Shown piece by piece: positions 63,701-64,000 of a DNA stretch of 64,000 bases. Where the stretch lies: the NCBI GenBank assembly GCA_964542915.1, contig CAZIVP010000001.1, positions 1 through 64,000 of the forward strand, given 5' to 3'. Made by a program: the position numbers and the translations under genes. Source of the DNA: CAZIVP01 sp964542915. Its GTDB lineage: Bacteria > Calditrichota > Calditrichia > Calditrichales > Calditrichaceae. The notes under the pieces are model-generated. The model saw nothing but the letters and a program-made list of their open reading frames with translations. It ran no database searches and was not told the DNA's origin. Numbering within the stretch: the stretch's first letter is position 1; each line of letters starts with the position of its first letter.

Positions 63701-64000
63701 CTGGCTGTTGTTTTCTCCGGTTCCAACCCAGACGGTATGGGGATTGTTGGGATCGATGGTCACGCAGCCGATGGAATAGGCGCCGTATTGATCGAACACC
63801 GGCCGATAAGTGACGCCGGCGTTGCTTGTTTTCCAGACATTGCCGGAAGCCACGGCCACGTAATATTCGCGATGATCATCGGGATTTACGGCAAAATCGG
63901 TGATGCGGCCCGAGGCCAGCGCCGGACCGATGCTGCGCATTTCGAGGCCGCTGAATGTGGAGGCGGTCATCTTGTCTGCCTGTGGTTCGTCGGCAAACAA
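60800..64000 (-). CDS. Secreted BNR/sortilin-like beta-propeller protein (5' end outside window)
   Basis: At least 1066 residues; the reading frame is open at the right edge, so the N-terminus including the expected signal peptide lies outside. The N-terminal two thirds are WD/BNR-type propeller repeats with Asp-box motifs, for example SVDGGKSWKHMG, TTDGGKTWQNIL, STDRGASWHKQ and SYDRGANWHFKP, as in VPS10/sortilin-like and glycosidase-like bacterial proteins. The last third is a beta-rich then helical region. Such large exported proteins are common in Bacteroidota-like and related phyla; their substrates are unknown. No protease or glycosidase catalytic residues are evident. Confidence 0.85.
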   Translation of the reverse strand: MFADEPQADKMTASTFSGLEMRSIGPALASGRITDFAVNPDDHREYYVAVASGNVWKTSNAGVTYRPVFDQYGAYSIGCVTIDPNNPHTVWVGTGENNSQRSVGYGDGVYKSVDGGKSWKHMGLKQSEHIAKIIVHPQNANIVYVASQGPLWGPGGDRGVFKTTDGGKTWQNILDISKDTGVTDLVMDPRDPDVMYAASYQRRRRVWTLINGGPESALYKTTDGGANWKKLTSGIPSVDLGRIGLAISPANPDVIYAIIEAAMDKGGFFRSTDRGASWHKQSGMVARSPQYYQEIVADPEDVDRVYSLDTYTKVTVDGGKTFETLGRKHRHVDDHAMWIDPENPEHLLIGGDGGIYESYDRGANWHFKPNIPITQFYRVAVDSAYPFYNVYGGTQDNNTIGGPARTTSRTGIVNCDWFITKGGDGFEPAIDPENPDIVYSQSQYGWLARYDKASGQSMGIKPIEGPDEAPLRWNWNSPLFISPHDPQRLYFAANKVFRSDDRGDSWTAISPDLTRQIDRNKLEIMGRVWSVDAVSKNASTSLYGNIVSLTESPLQEGLLYAGTDDGLIQITEDRGKNWRSVERIDDLPKLIYISDLLASRHDANTVYAAFDNHKSADFAPYIYKSTDRGRSWKPIAQTLPDTGTVYALSEDHVNPDLLFAGTEFGVYFTVDGGKKWIELTGKMPTIAVRDIAVQRRENDLVLGTFGRSFYVLDNYAPLRHVDSELLAKEAHLFGVRDPWMFIRTRSGTGNQGGSYYAADNPPFGATFTYYLKEDIKTLKEKRREREKELLEAGKPVPYPSWEELRKEDQEESPYLLFTVKEVNGDKVRRIKAPVKKGIHRVSWDLRFPSPEPTRVNGKKNNADASGMLAMPGKYEVTLSESVNGKITQLAGPQIFEAKVLGTATLPAKDREALVAFQRKVADLRRAVSGAIKAANEVQDRLEHLKVAFHRTPQAPVALMDTIKNIEQKTEEVLRALRGDPTISKRNANQPPSVQGRLSTIVWGQWRSTSAPTESQRQSYQTAAELFKPQLEKLQKLIQIDLHAVENTLQESDAPWTPGRIPKWDGQ

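Overview
The window looks like a chromosomal segment from an anaerobic or facultatively anaerobic Gram-negative bacterium, probably of the FCB superphylum and perhaps near Calditrichota. The support is a decayed PorV-like outer-membrane protein, several secreted or beta-barrel proteins, a small FnIII-like protein ending in the motif WGAIKAMFR, and a housekeeping block smg-topA-xer-hpf-hprK. This placement is inference; there is no rRNA in the window. Base composition is near balanced except for a clearly AT-rich toxin-antitoxin insert at the left edge.

Region 1 (1-1277): a MntA/HepT (MNT/HEPN) toxin-antitoxin pair lies between two identical 145-bp copies of part of the 3' end of the neighbouring PLP-lyase gene. 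Region 2 (1093-18584, minus strand): eleven tightly packed genes form a purine (urate/xanthine-type) catabolic cluster related to the E. coli yge/ygf/xdh/ssnA/hyuA set. They encode a complete xanthine-dehydrogenase-like pair, a second molybdenum hydroxylase without a FAD subunit, a shortened YgfK/dihydropyrimidine-dehydrogenase-like reductase, SsnA, HyuA, YgeY, YgeW and two unusual fold-type-II PLP enzymes where a standard YgeX would be expected. Three related intergenic repeats sit at gene 3' ends in this cluster. Region 3 (18660-23442): a divergent control region with a perfect inverted repeat, a PorV-like pseudogene, a MOSC/YcbX-like molybdoprotein, a second broken gene and a MerA/Lpd-type flavoprotein.

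Region 4 (23884-27852): a compact operon for a rhodanese-type EanB-like sulfurtransferase, an EgtD/EanA-like histidine methyltransferase, SufS and SufE. This reads as an oxygen-independent ergothioneine pathway with its own sulfur supply. Region 5 (27934-33720): a tandem jelly-roll secreted protein, an OmpR/PhoR-type two-component system, an orphan EGKCG-repeat (HvfA/bufferin-like) peptide, a lipoprotein with an efflux-adaptor look, and a FnIII protein.

Region 6 (33651-42656): a structured leader, glcD/glcF, an outer-membrane protein, a HolC (chi)-like gene, a UvrD-type helicase with a DEDDh exonuclease inserted into it, and RecJ. Region 7 (42699-49748): smg, topA, xerC/D, hpf, hprK, mannose-type PTS EIIA (interrupted at an A11 tract) and EIIB, an MlaD-like protein and tRNA-Phe. 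Region 8 (50042-58544): a four-gene set of a response-regulator/PP2C phosphatase, a MpaB/Lcp-like DUF2236 oxygenase, a Pyr4/PaxB-like transmembrane cyclase candidate and a 1795-residue pseudokinase-AAA-GAF-histidine kinase. Region 9 (58545-64000): a small hypothetical gene, a saccharopine-dehydrogenase-family protein and a secreted BNR/sortilin-like beta-propeller protein cut by the window edge.

The strongest candidates for little-described biology are the variant urate cluster, the ean-suf operon, the oxygenase/cyclase/giant-kinase unit, and the chi-helicase/exonuclease fusion pair.
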